Source: Lycorma delicatula
Lineage: Eukaryota; Arthropoda; Insecta; Hemiptera; Fulgoridae
DNA length: 64,000 nt
Assembly: GCF_047948215.1 (NCBI RefSeq)
Contig: NC_134464.1
Span: forward strand, 32,859,020-32,923,019
Direction: 5' to 3'
The notes below the pieces were generated by a model that was not told where the DNA came from, made no database searches, and saw only the letters and a list, made by a program, of their open reading frames with translations. This document shows, one piece after another, positions 1-10,488 of the stretch. How positions within the stretch are numbered: position 1 is the stretch's first letter; every line of letters starts with the position of its first letter. The position numbers were made by a program, and so were the translations under genes.

Positions 1-340
1 ACTATTATAATTTAAAAATAACAATGCGTCTAAAACAAAACAAAAATTGATCGACCAACAATGAGTTTAACGAACACAGAGGCGGGGGGGGGGTCCGGAA
101 AGCCCCCTTGGCTGGAAGGGATGGGCGTGTGAAGCTAGTTCTGACCTGCTAAATATCCCCTGATCACGACGAGCAACGCAAGTAACCATATAGCGAAGGC
201 GAAGCCGCGACAGGTCTGCTAGTCTTTCCCATAATAAAGGATGGATTTGTTTGATGTATGTGCTCACATTTTTATTTTAGCAGCTATTAGCGCAGAGCGG
301 TTCACGTGGTGCGCCGGGTGACTGCGTGCAGCGCACTAAC
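1..340. other. GC-rich islet of unknown origin
   Basis: The first 340 bases are clearly richer in G and C than what follows and contain a run of about ten G near position 84. The minus strand has a 66-codon open frame (67-267) rich in Arg, Leu and Pro that I cannot assign to a family. The abrupt fall to AT-rich DNA near 340 suggests the end of an inserted element, probably a retroelement untranslated region, but no terminal repeat or tail is visible because the window starts here. Confidence 0.3.
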
Positions 341-1930
341 GATTTATGCATTTTTTATACGAACCATTTATCTAAAATTATACTTGTTTTTTGGGGATAA
401 AAAAGGAAAACATTAGAGTTAAAAATCACAACTCAAACACCAGCTAAAAATGTTCTGGATTTTGAAGTGTTTCGTTGCAAAAGTTTTTGTTAATGTTAAT
501 ACGCTAAATTTTTGAAAATTATTTAGTTACAGCTGGCAAAACATTTAACAAAATCATATAAATAATGAAAGTTAAACCATGTAACACTTCTGCGGCGGGC
601 CGTAGGTCCTCCTTTTTTCTATATCAAATAAAAGTTATTTGATAAAATTTTGGGATATGAATTTAAATATGAAATTTGTGAGTTGTTTTCATAGGTGCCA
701 ATTTTAATAACTAGGCTTATATATATATATTAAAGAACCTTTTCCAATCTAACAACAATATAATCAAATATTCAATTATGTATCTTTTAGTCATTCTTGA
801 TTTTCGCTGAACTTAAATTAGAATAAAATTCTTCGTTAATCAAAACCTTTAAATTAATTAGCAGTTCCGAAATCTTTTATCGTTTAACCAGATGATTATA
901 GTTACGTATTATTAAAAGCATATTAAACACATACACAAGTGTACAAACAGTTAAAAATTTACATGAACAGTATATATATAAATGTTTTCTAATAAGAAAT
1001 GTAATTAACCATACATAGATAAAATAATGAGAACAGCTTAAAGAAAGTTCCAACATTAATATTACGTTCAATACAACTAACTGCTCGTATTCCATAAAAA
1101 GAATCAGACGGTAAAAAAAAAAATTACTGAGAAGTAGATCAGAACAATAATAACATTCTACATTAGTACGTGAGCAATTATAAAATTTGTAGTTAACCTT
1201 CAATTAAAAAACACAAACATAAATAAAAATACGGGTCACATGTAGCATATCATAGACTCACTGTTTTATTCATCAGCAACTTTATCGTGTTGATATTATA
1301 ATTCATTGTTTTCTACTCTGGGAAAATCATTAACCTTAACATATTTCTACATTCTTATCGTATTTCTATATAGATTTTTACATGATTTTCCCATTTAATC
1401 TTAACCGATAATCATTCATTACATTAATTCATCCATATATAGTCGTTGTTACATATTTATTCACTAATAAAAATAATGTCATTTTTAAATAACAATAATA
1501 ATAAATAAGCATACAAATAAAATAAAAAATAAAAAAGAATAAATAATAAAAAGAAAAAAAAAATAACAATAGACAGATAAATAGTACTTATGAAACGACT
1601 GTTGTCAGTTCAACAAAAAAAAAAAAATCATATAAAAAGTGTAAATTTAGCTTAAAAATATTTAAACCATCTAAATCTTCGATGCTGCTCTTTAGATCAA
1701 CCAACAGAAAGTTTCTGCTCTGGTCAAAAGATAGTAAAATTCCTGGAACTGGCGAGAGAACTAATGCTGATTAGATTTCATCAGTAAATATCTACTGTTT
1801 TTATCGTATAATTTATCAGCTCAGCTAGAAAATCTACATTAATGAGACCTTGGCTCGATCCTTGGGCAATGCATAAAAGCATTTAAATTGTTTATATATA
1901 GCAAAATGGATTTAGGTGAGAAATAGGTTT
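341..1930. other. AT-rich stretch without a gene
   Basis: Simple AT-rich sequence with A and T runs and a short TA tract near 719-731. The 108-codon minus-strand frame at 877-1203 is rich in Leu, Tyr, Phe and Asn, as expected for chance translation of AT-rich DNA, and shows no motif. I see no element here. Confidence 0.6.
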
Positions 1931-2245
1931 CAGCGACTTAAAACGAAGACGAGGGAATACAGAAGTACAGTGTTTAATGCAGCAACCTGAAATATAAGAC
2001 CTAGGATGCGTTGCTGAACAATGTGATTGTTGAATTGAGGGAATTGGGAGTGAGTAACTGGAGTGAGGTAACAGCTAAATGAGACGATTTGAGAAGCATG
2101 GACAAGGAAGCCAAGGTTTACAAGATCATAGCGCTGTAACTTCAAACTTGATCCTGCAGATTGGAGATAGACATAGTGTTCTGCTTCTTCCCACCGAAAA
2201 AAAATACACTACAAATTACCAGGAATGAGCCATGATTATTAATAC

Positions 2246-2437
2246 AGTTTTTTTTTTAATATTATTTATTTAAAGAGGTGAAGGGACCCCATTTACGGAC
2301 GCCTGGGCAGTGTCGGGCTCGATAACAGGTTCCGCAAGATGTAATTAAATGCGTATGTGTTCCCACACACTATCGACTAAACCTCCACCTCTGGCTACCC
2401 ACCCTTCCTGGTACAGCCAGTGTGCATTACTTCAGGA
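2246..2437 (-). mobile_element. Short non-LTR retroposon insertion with 14-bp target duplication
   Basis: The direct repeat ATGATTATTAATAC occurs at 2232-2245 and again at 2438-2451. It flanks about 190 bases that are much richer in GC than the host repeat. The left edge has a T run (2248-2257), so on the minus strand the insert ends in a poly-A-like tail. Long target duplication plus A tail is the signature of target-primed reverse transcription. No protein remnant is visible, so this could be a severely 5'-truncated LINE 3' end or a short SINE. The clean target site is also present in the neighbouring Y' unit (near 2589-2602), which serves as an empty-site reference. Confidence 0.85.
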
Positions 2438-2799
2438 ATGATTATTAATACTACATTACAGCTAATAAAGATACAAAAAAGAGACTGAAAACAAATATAC
2501 AGTCTTGATCCTGCAGGTTGGGAATAGACATAGTGTCTGGTGCTTCAAACAGAAAAGAAAAGCATTAAAAATTACCAGGAATAAGTCATGATTATTAATA
2601 CTAGATTATGGCTGATAAAGATACAAACAAATACAAAAAAAGAGAATGAAAACAGAAATACAGTGCTTAATGTAGCAATCTGAAACATAAAAAGAGGGTG
2701 CGTTGTTGAACAATGTGATCGTGTTAATTTAAAGGAACTGGGAGTGAAAACTAGAATGAGGTACAGCTAAAAGAGACGACTGGAGAATGGTGGTGAAGG

Positions 2800-2830
2800 A
2801 GGTCCCAAGGTCTACAAGACCTTGGGACCT
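2800..2830. repeat. Perfect 14-bp inverted repeat, 3-nt loop
   Basis: AGGTCCCAAGGTCT, loop ACA, then AGACCTTGGGACCT. A further copy of GGGACCTTGGGACCT follows directly. The homologous place in the first X module (near 2108-2130) lacks this expansion, so the hairpin arose by local duplication and inversion within the second unit. Confidence 0.85.
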
Positions 2831-2880
2831 TAGGGACCTTGGGACCTGTAGCACTGTAAAAGAAGAAACCTCCAATCCAG

Positions 2881-4364
2881 ATTGCCCAATAAATTAATGC
2901 ACGCCTCCTTTGGTAGGTTGGGACGATTAAGCTTATCTCTTTAAACATAAGGACAACACCAACCTTTAAAAATCAAAATATATCCTAATTCATGAAAAAT
3001 ATTAAGAGGAAATAATCGTTTAATGTTATGATTTAAAATTTTCACAAAAGGATTTTTAATAAATTTAAAATTCTAAAACCTATTCCCTCTCTTTTCGTTA
3101 TTCAGAAATAAATTTCCCGTATCGTTAATGATAAAATAATTATCCAAATTATCTAATTCCTGTTTTATTACGCATATTTAAAAAAAAAAAAATAAAAAAA
3201 ACAATTGTTTATAATAAAATAATTCTGTGACCAGTTTCTAGGTAATTCTGAACTTCAGCCGATTGCTCTGGTCTTTTACATTTTTAATGAGACAATTCTC
3301 CTTTATTCTCTTTTCAATTTATTTTTAATTTACTCTACGTTTTCTAAATTTTAATTTTTGTCTTGCTTTTTTTGATGCGTTAAGTTTTAATTTTTGAACT
3401 TTTAATAAGCCAGTTTCCTAAATCTAACCATGGTAATGTTAAAGTTGTAATTAAAAAAAAAATTCTTTTTACCTTATTGATATTGATAACAAATAGAAAA
3501 GATCTAATAAAAAGTTTGACAAATTCAACAATCACAGTAATTTACTGCAGACAAATATAAAAGAAGGATTTGTGAAAGAATGAATAAAAATGGCATATTT
3601 CCTTCCGAAGAGTAAAGTATAAATTAATTCGAATGTTCATTACTTTTACGACAGTCGTCTTCCTCATCTTTCTCTTCTCTAACTTTTTACACTTCCTTTA
3701 AGAGAAAGATGAGATAGACGAAGAAGATTATGATGATAATTACATAATACAATAGTATAATAATATTAAAGAAGACTGGAGAAGTAGAGATTATTAAATA
3801 AGTATTGAAGCGACGTAATAAATTTAACCAGTAATTTAGTATTAAAGAATATTAATATAGTATAACATTTATAAAGTTATAATCCCATTAGTTTTCTTTT
3901 CTATGTATAATTAAAGTACAATAATCAATTATATACATAAAAGAACAAAGTACATTAAGTATACATGCTATGTATAAAGAAAGAGAGGGAGAGAGAGAAA
4001 GATTAAAAGAACGGGAGAAAAGTGTAAATTATTGGTCGAAGTCGTTAGGTAATATAATGAAATAAATGTATAAAAAAATGTCCATGTCTTCATTGTCTAA
4101 TGCTTTGCGTTATTTGCTAATAGAAAAATTGTTCCCTCACCGCTTCTTCCATAGCGCGCCAACCGGTCTATATTATTTAAAATATTGTAGCCCATCTTAC
4201 AGAATTATTCAAGCTTGAGACAAATTATAATAAGCCATGCTTAAATTTCGTAATAAATATTACAAAACAATATTTTTTTTACAGCAGTATTATAAAGCTT
4301 GAATTGACCGTCTGAAACCTTTATCACAATGAGGGTCATTTTGAAACAGATTTTTATTATTATA
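2881..4364. other. AT-rich stretch with one inverted repeat
   Basis: No gene or element is recognised. A perfect 14-bp inverted repeat (CTCATCTTTCTCTT at 3663-3676 against 3700-3713, 23-nt spacer) lies in a polypyrimidine/polypurine segment. A GA-rich run follows at about 3978-4020. Confidence 0.55.
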
Positions 4365-4378
4365 CAGGTGTTCAACCA

Positions 4379-4678
4379 CTTGACCCACCGGGTTGGTCTA
4401 GTGGTGAACGCGTCTTCCCAAATCAGCTGATTTGGAAGTCCAGAGTTCCAGCCTTCAAGTCTTAGTAAAGTCAGTTATTTTTACACGGATTTGAATAGTA
4501 GATCGTGGATACCGGTCTTCTTTGGTGGTTGGGTTTCAATTAACCACACGTCTCAGGAAAGGTTGAACTGAGACTGTACAAGACTACACTTCATTTACAC
4601 TCATACATATCATCCTCATTCATCCTCTGAAGTATTATCTGAACGGTAGTTACTGGAGGCTAAACAGGAAAAAGAATG
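4379..4678 (+). mobile_element. SINE1, full-length tRNA-derived SINE with 14-bp target duplication
   Basis: The head starts ACCCACCGGGTTGGTCTAGT and holds a Pol III A box (GGTCTAGTGG) and a B-box-like segment (TTCCAGCCTTCAAGTC). Between them is the 18-bp palindrome CCAAATCAGCTGATTTGG. The body reads through GATCGTGGATACCGG and TTTCAATTAACCACACGTCT, and the 3' part through CATCCTCTGAAGTA and GGAGGCTAAACAGGAAAAA. The flanks share CAGGTGTTCAACCA (4365-4378 and 4679-4692), a target-site duplication. SINEs carry no protein and move with LINE-encoded machinery. Confidence 0.93.
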
Positions 4679-4782
4679 CAGGTGTTCAACCAATAATTAG
4701 CCTACGTTTTACAAAAACTGACCAATAAAAGTTGGGTTTTGTTTAATATAACAGCTGCTATTTTTACTTTAATTTTTATCCG

Positions 4783-4919
4783 ATTTAGTACTTAGTAAGT
4801 CTCGACCTTTCATCCGAAGGTCCGGGGTTCGAATCTCGGACAGACAAAAAATTGCCATTTCATCTTATTCTCTGAAGCAAATACTTAACAGTGGCCCCGA
4901 AGTAGTTACCAAAAAAAGG
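4783..4919 (+). mobile_element. SINE2a, tRNA-headed SINE sharing the SINE1 tail
   Basis: A tRNA-like head (TTAGTAAGTCTCGACC) is followed by a near-consensus Pol III B box (GGGTTCGAATC). A short body (GCCATTTCATCTTATTCTCTG) follows, then a 3' end related to that of SINE1 (TCTCTGAAG, AACAGTGG) and a short A run. Its best match in the window is the minus-strand copy at 35217-35352. No clear target duplication is visible. Confidence 0.7.
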
Positions 4920-5475
4920 TTAATTTAAAAGTGCATCGATACGTAACTAATTTTATATATTACATTGTTTATCCTTTTGTTAATTATATCGTATTCTGAG
5001 AAAAAAAATATTTGTAACACTAATCGATATTAATGTAAAGACAGAAAAAGGCAGAACTTATGAATAATAACCTACTATTACAAAAATGTATTTTTTGAAA
5101 AATTAAATAAAATTCCGTAAAATCAATGTATTCTATCACTGATTTAAATCAATAATGACAATATTTTCTCAGCCGCAGAAAAAATACAGTATGTAGTAAC
5201 TCTTGCGAAGTTTTCGACATTCGCCAAGGCTCGTGTCGTATCTTACTTCGCACTCGTACATTAAGGGTTATCATTATAGACTCGTTGAATAACGTACTAT
5301 TAAAATATCATTATACAGAGTGATATTAGATTAGGAAACGGCTTCATAATTCAAAACTGAGGGATACCTAGGAGTTAGAAACAAGTGCGGATCTACGTAA
5401 TTGGAAAATTACTACTTTACGGTGTGTTTTGACATTTTGGTCGCCATTTTGGATACCCCCATATTGAATCAAACA
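4920..5475. other. AT-rich stretch, no gene seen
   Basis: Between SINE2a and the first family B copy there is only AT-rich sequence. No frame of note and no repeat shared with the rest of the window was found. Confidence 0.5.
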
Positions 5476-6165
5476 TTTTTACTTCCTTGTACGAAATAAA
5501 GGAACTATTGTGATCGCGAAAAATTTCGGTTTTCAGATTTCAACGGAAATATCGATTTTGACCATCGCTGAATCCATTTTGACTAGTTTTGGCGTGACGT
5601 CTGTACGTACGTATGTATCTCGCATAACTCAAAAACGATTAGCCGTAGGATGTTGAAATTTTTAATTTAGGACTGTTGCAACATCTAGTTGTACACCCTG
5701 CCTTTGATTGCAATCGACTGGACTAAAAGTGTCGATAAAAGCCCAAAATCGAAAAAAAGTTGATTTTGGACTTCTTTAGTGCAGTAATAAGTCCACATTA
5801 AGAGCTTTTTAACCTATCATAAGTGGTACTTATTTTCATTGGTTCTAGATTTATAGCCAAATAAAAGTTTAATTAATGAAATATTTGGATCTTACAAGGG
5901 CAAGGAACATCGCATCGAATCCGACTTCATCTCCTTTTTCTTAACTTTTTTTTTAATTGAAATTTATTGACTTATTAATATTATTAACCTGTGATTTTTA
6001 AAAATATTCTTACAATGAATAATATTTCAATAATATCAATAAAAAAATATGAAATAAAATCAGAAGTTGTTATTGAAATAACATTTTATGTACTTTATAA
6101 ATGTGTATATGCAATTTAATAGGCGTACAAGGTAGTCACGTGGTGTCCACATTAGATTTTGTGAA
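5476..6165 (+). repeat. Family B repeat, copy 1 (near full length)
   Basis: It begins with ACTTCCTTGTACG and runs through GATCGCGAAAAATTTCGG, TTCAACGGAAATAT, AACTCAAAAACGATTAGCCG and TTTTCATTGGTTC. It ends with GGCGTACAAGG, then a GTGGTGTCCAC hairpin and a T run. The same order of motifs recurs at the other family B loci. Near 5912-5922 it has the B-box-like GCATCGAATCC followed by a T run. No coding capacity was seen. Class is unresolved: it could be a non-autonomous DNA element or a non-coding retroposon. Confidence 0.85.
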
Positions 6166-6454
6166 ACATCTGATTTTTTTAATATTAATTAAAAATTATA
6201 TTTAAGAATCGTATTATTTTTATTTATACATTTGTTTAAGTCTACTTGATAATAAATAACGCTATAAAATGAGTAATAAAGGCACTTTTACTCTAACAAC
6301 ATTTCAGGTAAGATTGTTGAATTAATAATAGTACAAATATTTGATATTAATAAAAACTAATATTTTAGCAATTGTATAACTGTCCTTTTTTATTAAAGAA
6401 TTGGAGAATCGTATCTCACTTTCAAATGAAATGAGTTTAAATGAAGTGCAGCAA

Positions 6455-6520
6455 AAATGTGTATACGTAATTTAATAGGTATACAAGGAAGTCATGTAGT
6501 GTCCACATCAGATTTTTTTT
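6455..6520 (+). repeat. Family B repeat, end fragment
   Basis: Only the last ~65 bases of the family are present (ACGTAATTTAATAGG, TACAAGGAAGTCATG, GTGTCCACATCAGA and a T run), about 290 bases after the end of copy 1 and in the same orientation. It may be a remnant of a second, mostly deleted copy. Confidence 0.75.
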
Positions 6521-8430
6521 ATTATTAATGTGGGCATTTTGTTACATGTTTATAACGGTAAATTTTACGAGAAAAACGATGGTGAATATAATTTCTCGAT
6601 AAATGCTTTCCTTTTTGAGATATAAGCAATAAAAATTTCAAAGACTGTAGAAATAAAACGAGGTAAAACATTGCACAGTAACTTTTTTATTTTGTATAAT
6701 CTTCAGAATTATATCCGATAAAAAAATATTTAAACAGGTACGTTGGAATTAATGGCCCAAATTCTTATAATAACAGCCTTCACAATAATAATTAAATGAT
6801 TATAACTCGAAAAGGAAGATATTTATCGAAAAACGCCTTTCCCTATCATTTTTATCGTAAAACCTTACATTAAAATCATGTATCACATGTTCTTTTTCTT
6901 GTTTAGAAAAAAAATTGATACACTGTGACAGATCGAAGACGGCGGAAAAAATGTAAAATTCATCATAAAGTAATAATTTTGTAATTACCTATATCCGCAC
7001 TTGTTTCTACTTCTTAGTATCCCTCCGTTTTGAAATATAAAGCCGTACCCATATTTTAATTTCTCTGTATATTATATTAATATTATAAGATTATAATTAA
7101 ATAATTAAATTTGTTATTACTATCTCAATATTTTTAAACAACTCTCCCTATTCATTCAATTCATAGTTGTCAATAATTTTTCATAACTGATTGTTAATTA
7201 TTAAAATATTTTATTGACTATTTCTCACTAACAAGTGATTAATCATTCTGTATTTACGTAGTAATTAGGAAATTCAATTAAACAGTTATTGTTTTCCGGT
7301 AGAAATTAAGTATTAACTGCATATTTAGCATATTGTATATTATTTTAATGGCATATGAATTCATAATTTACTATTGATACATTTTTATTTTAACTCTGTA
7401 TAATTATTTTAATTGTTTATTTATTTGATAAAAAAGTTATTTTTTTTTTTTTAATTATGTTTGATTATTGTTAAAATAAATGTTACTCATATGTCATTAA
7501 ATCAAACTGGTAATTAAATAATTATTTTAATCTCATTTATTAAAAGAACAGTTCGTGTTGAATTTCTTAGCTTTTATTTTTGTATACGCATTTGAAAGTT
7601 ATTGAATAAATATTATACTGAGGAAACGTTTAAAATAAAAGATAGATTACTGGAGGGGAAAAAATTATTTTTACGAGAAAAAGTTATTGAAAGCCTTGAA
7701 ATTTAATTATGAAAAAATGGACAAAATATAATATTGTAAAAAAATACTGAGGAAATTTTTTCAACATGATCCTATACGGAACGTACTTAAGACTGTAACT
7801 TTTATGAATCCAACTCAGAATCAAGCGATAATAACAGCACTTTTGATAGTCAATGAAAAATAACAAATATCTTTATATTTGTTTTACTACTTTAATAGTT
7901 ACATCTGATCGTATATCAATCAGAAAATTGCAGTTTTGGTGCGGGAAGCGTGAACATAAACGTTTCGATAAGTTCAATCTTCAATTATGTTTTAATAAAT
8001 ATTTTAATTATAGTAAATAAATTACAAAACAATATTAACGTTAATTACTACACACCCACTTTCAGTTATGATTTTACTGAATAAACTAACCTTAACTAAA
8101 AGCCCTCGTATCCCAAAAATCAGGTTCATTATCAAACTTAAAGTAATTTTTGATTTTGTAATAAAATTTTTTCAAAACTATATAACTCAAATTTAAGATT
8201 CTTTTTTCTTTGTTTGTCAATCTTTATTGTATTGTCTTTATTGTATTGAATAATTTCGTACACGTTTAATATTTCTAGAAAAACGTTATTTCTGCTCTGA
8301 TGTGGTTTAGTACAGTAAAAAGGATTGATTCCTTCTGGTTGTTGTCTATCAGTAGTTAAGCTTTCTTATTGGAATGATGAGATTAGTTATTAACTATTTA
8401 AATTTATACAGGATAAAGGTTTACCACAAA
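6521..8430. other. AT-rich stretch without a gene
   Basis: About 1.9 kb of AT-rich sequence. The 60-codon minus frame at 7684-7866 is Phe/Tyr/Ile/Lys-rich with no motif. No repeat boundary or RNA gene was recognised. Confidence 0.55.
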
Positions 8431-8433
8431 TAT

Positions 8434-8474
8434 ATAATTTGCCTGCGGTAGATATGCTATTTACCACAGGCAAA
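8434..8474. repeat. Imperfect palindrome ATTTGCCTG...CAGGCAAAT
   Basis: ATTTGCCTGCGGTA and its near-complement TTACCACAGGCAAAT are separated by about ten bases, forming a ~14-bp hairpin with one mismatch. It lies about 150 bp before the solo LTR and is followed by TG/CA and TA simple repeats. Confidence 0.7.
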
Positions 8475-8577
8475 TCGGATTGTAAATTATTCCACTTTTC
8501 TTGTATTGTATTGCATGAGCGTGTGCGTGTGTTTATAAATGTGTATAAACATATACACACATACAACATAATACCCG

Positions 8578-8623
8578 TATATATATATATATATATAATG
8601 TATGGCAATGTATATATATATAT
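8578..8623. repeat. TA microsatellites
   Basis: Two (TA)n tracts, about 8578-8597 and 8610-8622, separated by ATGTATGGCAATG. The second abuts the left end of the LTR, which makes the LTR's target duplication hard to define. Confidence 0.9.
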
Positions 8624-9345
8624 TGTCACCGAATGGCTTCGACGGTTCGTAATTCATAACCTTGTAGTGGCCCTGAAAAGGGCTGTTTTTTGCGTTAGCT
8701 CTGAGAAGAGCTGTTGGGTCCGAAAGCTGATCTCCGGCGAAGTCGGCGAGTTGCGGCTCGTCCATTGCGGCTCGACCGGGCTTTCCCTCACGGCAGTTGG
8801 GTCCCCACTACAGCGTGACAGTGGTGGTCTCCAGAGCTTTGCAGTGTCGAGTCGGCATCGGTCGTCCTTCACCGGCGCGGCCAAGGCGATTCTCCCCGAG
8901 CGATCTCACGCTGGGCAGGCTCTTGCTGCAGAGTCCGCCAGCTAGGGCGATTGAAGCTCGGCGAGCTGAGCTGGTGCTGGAGCGGGAAGATAAAATTCAC
9001 ATCCAGCGGCTCCCTCGGCGGACCGGCCAGGCCTGCTGCTCCGACGGGGATGTTGGCATCCGCCAGGAGGTCCAACGTTGAGCCGGCCGGGGAACTTTTT
9101 CTGTCTTCTTCCATCTTCTTCTTTTTGGTCTTCCCCAGGTGGTGGTCGGCAATGAATTGAAAATTCACTCTCGTGCACGCTCTTATGTCGGAGCCTGAGA
9201 GTGGTGGGGCTGCAGCCCCGCTATGGTGGGAGAACTGCGCGGAGGTAGTGATGCTTGTATCAGCGCGTCCGTATACTGTGTGCCAGTTCACATTGAGTTG
9301 CTACAGTGTTCGTCCGATACTAAATTAGGCATATATGTGGTAACA
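8624..9345. mobile_element. Probable solo LTR (722 bp)
   Basis: A GC-rich block in AT-rich surroundings has sharp edges TGTCACC (8624-8630) and GGTAACA (9339-9345). These are the short imperfect inverted repeat with TG...CA ends that bounds LTRs. ATAT lies directly outside both edges, fitting a 4-bp target duplication, although the left flank is itself a TA microsatellite. No second copy, primer-binding site or gag/pol reading frame is adjacent, so a solo LTR left by recombination is the simplest reading. The overlapping open frames on both strands look like by-products of high GC. Strand cannot be fixed. A GC-rich CpG promoter is the main alternative. Confidence 0.72.
8669..8712 (-). other. 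Two tandem histone-type stem-loops inside the LTR
   Basis: On the minus strand, AGCTCT-TCTC-AGAGCT (8697-8712) is followed 12 bases later by AGCCCT-TTTC-AGGGCC (8669-8684). Both have a 4-nt loop; the first has six paired positions and the second five plus one mismatch. This is the geometry of the metazoan histone mRNA 3' stem-loop, and TTTC matches the usual loop. No histone coding sequence is next to them, so they may serve the LTR or be coincidental. Confidence 0.5.

Positions 9346-9350
<5 letters not shown>

Positions 9351-9383
<33 letters not shown>
9351..9383. repeat. (CA)n microsatellite
   Basis: An uninterrupted run of about 16 CA units, a few bases after the right edge of the solo LTR. 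Confidence 0.97.
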
Positions 9384-9388
<5 letters not shown>

Positions 9389-10290
9389 CAAGCGCGCGCG
9401 TCTGTAATAACAGTTTACATGAAAGCTGGCAAAACCGGCTTGACTAAGAAAAGGATCTCAATCAGAGTTATAAAAAAAATTTCCTCGCAAACGCTTTTCA
9501 AGGTTAAACTAAAAAAAAAAACTAAAAATTCTTAAGCACATTTTTAAAAAGCGTTTCTCATTTTATATTATCTTCGTTTGTATCTACGTGAAATAAACTG
9601 GAAATAGGACACCATCCACGTCATACCAAATCTTTACATATGTACAGAATGATTTAAAAGAATGTAACAAACTTTCAGGATATGTTTCACTGGTGTAAAT
9701 AAAGAAGAAAGTAAGTTTTAAGTCAAGTAAAATGATATGAATAATATCCACAGACACTAATTTTATTTCCAGGTTTATTATTAACCAGACATATCAAAAT
9801 ATGGCAAATTTCAACTGAGTTAGTTTTATTTAAAATGTTTATGTGTTTATTAAATAACTGTTAAAATTGTGTTATTGCAAAAAGTATTATCGATAAAATT
9901 AACTTCTGAATAATTCGTTATTTTAAGTGAGCCTGAATCGTTTCACGTTAGAGAAGAAGCTTGACTGAAGGTAATATATTTTATGATGGGATTATTTCTC
10001 ACGTTTCGTCATAACATCTCACAAGCCGAAAAATATTTTTTAACTATTATATTGTTATTTACTTGTGTCGATGCATTCCGCCATAAACTTTGCTGGGATA
10101 GTCTTTTATTTTATTTTTCCGACTTACTATTTTGTTACCTGTTTGGTTTCTCCGATATTTTTTTATAAAAATCTTGATTAAATTTTCAAAGATTCTATAA
10201 AACATTCGAAGAATTCTATAAAAATTGAAAATTATAGATTAAATTTTTAAAGAAGATTTAATCTAAAATTTTAAAAGTATTCATCATCGT
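9384..10290. other. AT-rich stretch, no gene seen
   Basis: No repeat or RNA gene was recognised. The plus frame at 9983-10168 (61 codons) is a Phe/Leu-rich run with no motif; chance translation is the likeliest explanation. Confidence 0.5.
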
Positions 10291-10488
10291 AAATCAGCTT
10301 ATTTCAAAATCGAGGATTCTTAGGTTCAAATCCTAGTAAAGGTAGTTTTGACTATATTCGGATTTGAATGCTAGATCGTGGATACCATTGTTTTTTGTTG
10401 GTTGGGGTTCAATTAACCAGACGTCTCAGGAATGGTCGGCTTGAGTCTGTTCAAGACCACACGTTTACTCTACATTTATAATTACACT
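10291..10488 (+). mobile_element. SINE1, 5'-truncated diverged copy
   Basis: It starts within the palindrome region (AAATCAGCTTATTT) and continues through the B-box segment TTAGGTTCAAATCC, GCTAGATCGTGGATACC, GTTCAATTAACCAGACGTCTC and a degraded 3' part. The A-box head is missing and there are many substitutions, so this copy is older than those at 4379 or 48690. Confidence 0.85.

Larger units (their letters stand above)
1965..2880. repeat. Degenerate tandem duplication (X-Y-Y'-X' array)
   Basis: Two modules recur. Module X (about 1968-2148 and 2660-2880) carries motifs such as TTTAATGCAGCAA, CGTTGCTGAACAATGTGAT and GAGACGA. Module Y (about 2149-2505 and 2505-2660) starts TTGATCCTGCAG and contains AATTACCAGGAAT and TCATGATTATTAATAC. 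The order X-Y-Y'-X' fits a tandem array that lost one X unit. Copies differ by many substitutions, so the duplication is old. The first Y unit is enlarged by an inserted element at 2246-2437. Confidence 0.75.

Noticed and set aside
877..1203. 108-codon minus-strand open frame
   Set aside because: Rich in Leu, Tyr, Phe and Cys from AT-rich DNA, with no motif and no gene-like context.
5476..6165. Family B as a Helitron
   Set aside because: There is a hairpin near one end, but no CTRR terminus or consistent A|T insertion site, and hairpins occur at both ends.
8640..8720. Histone gene 3' end
   Set aside because: The stem-loops fit, but none of the adjacent frames reads as a histone.
8439..9291. 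Several overlapping long frames on both strands (up to 168 codons)
   Set aside because: They follow from the high GC content and few stops of the solo LTR and run into TA/CA microsatellites; no domain was recognised.
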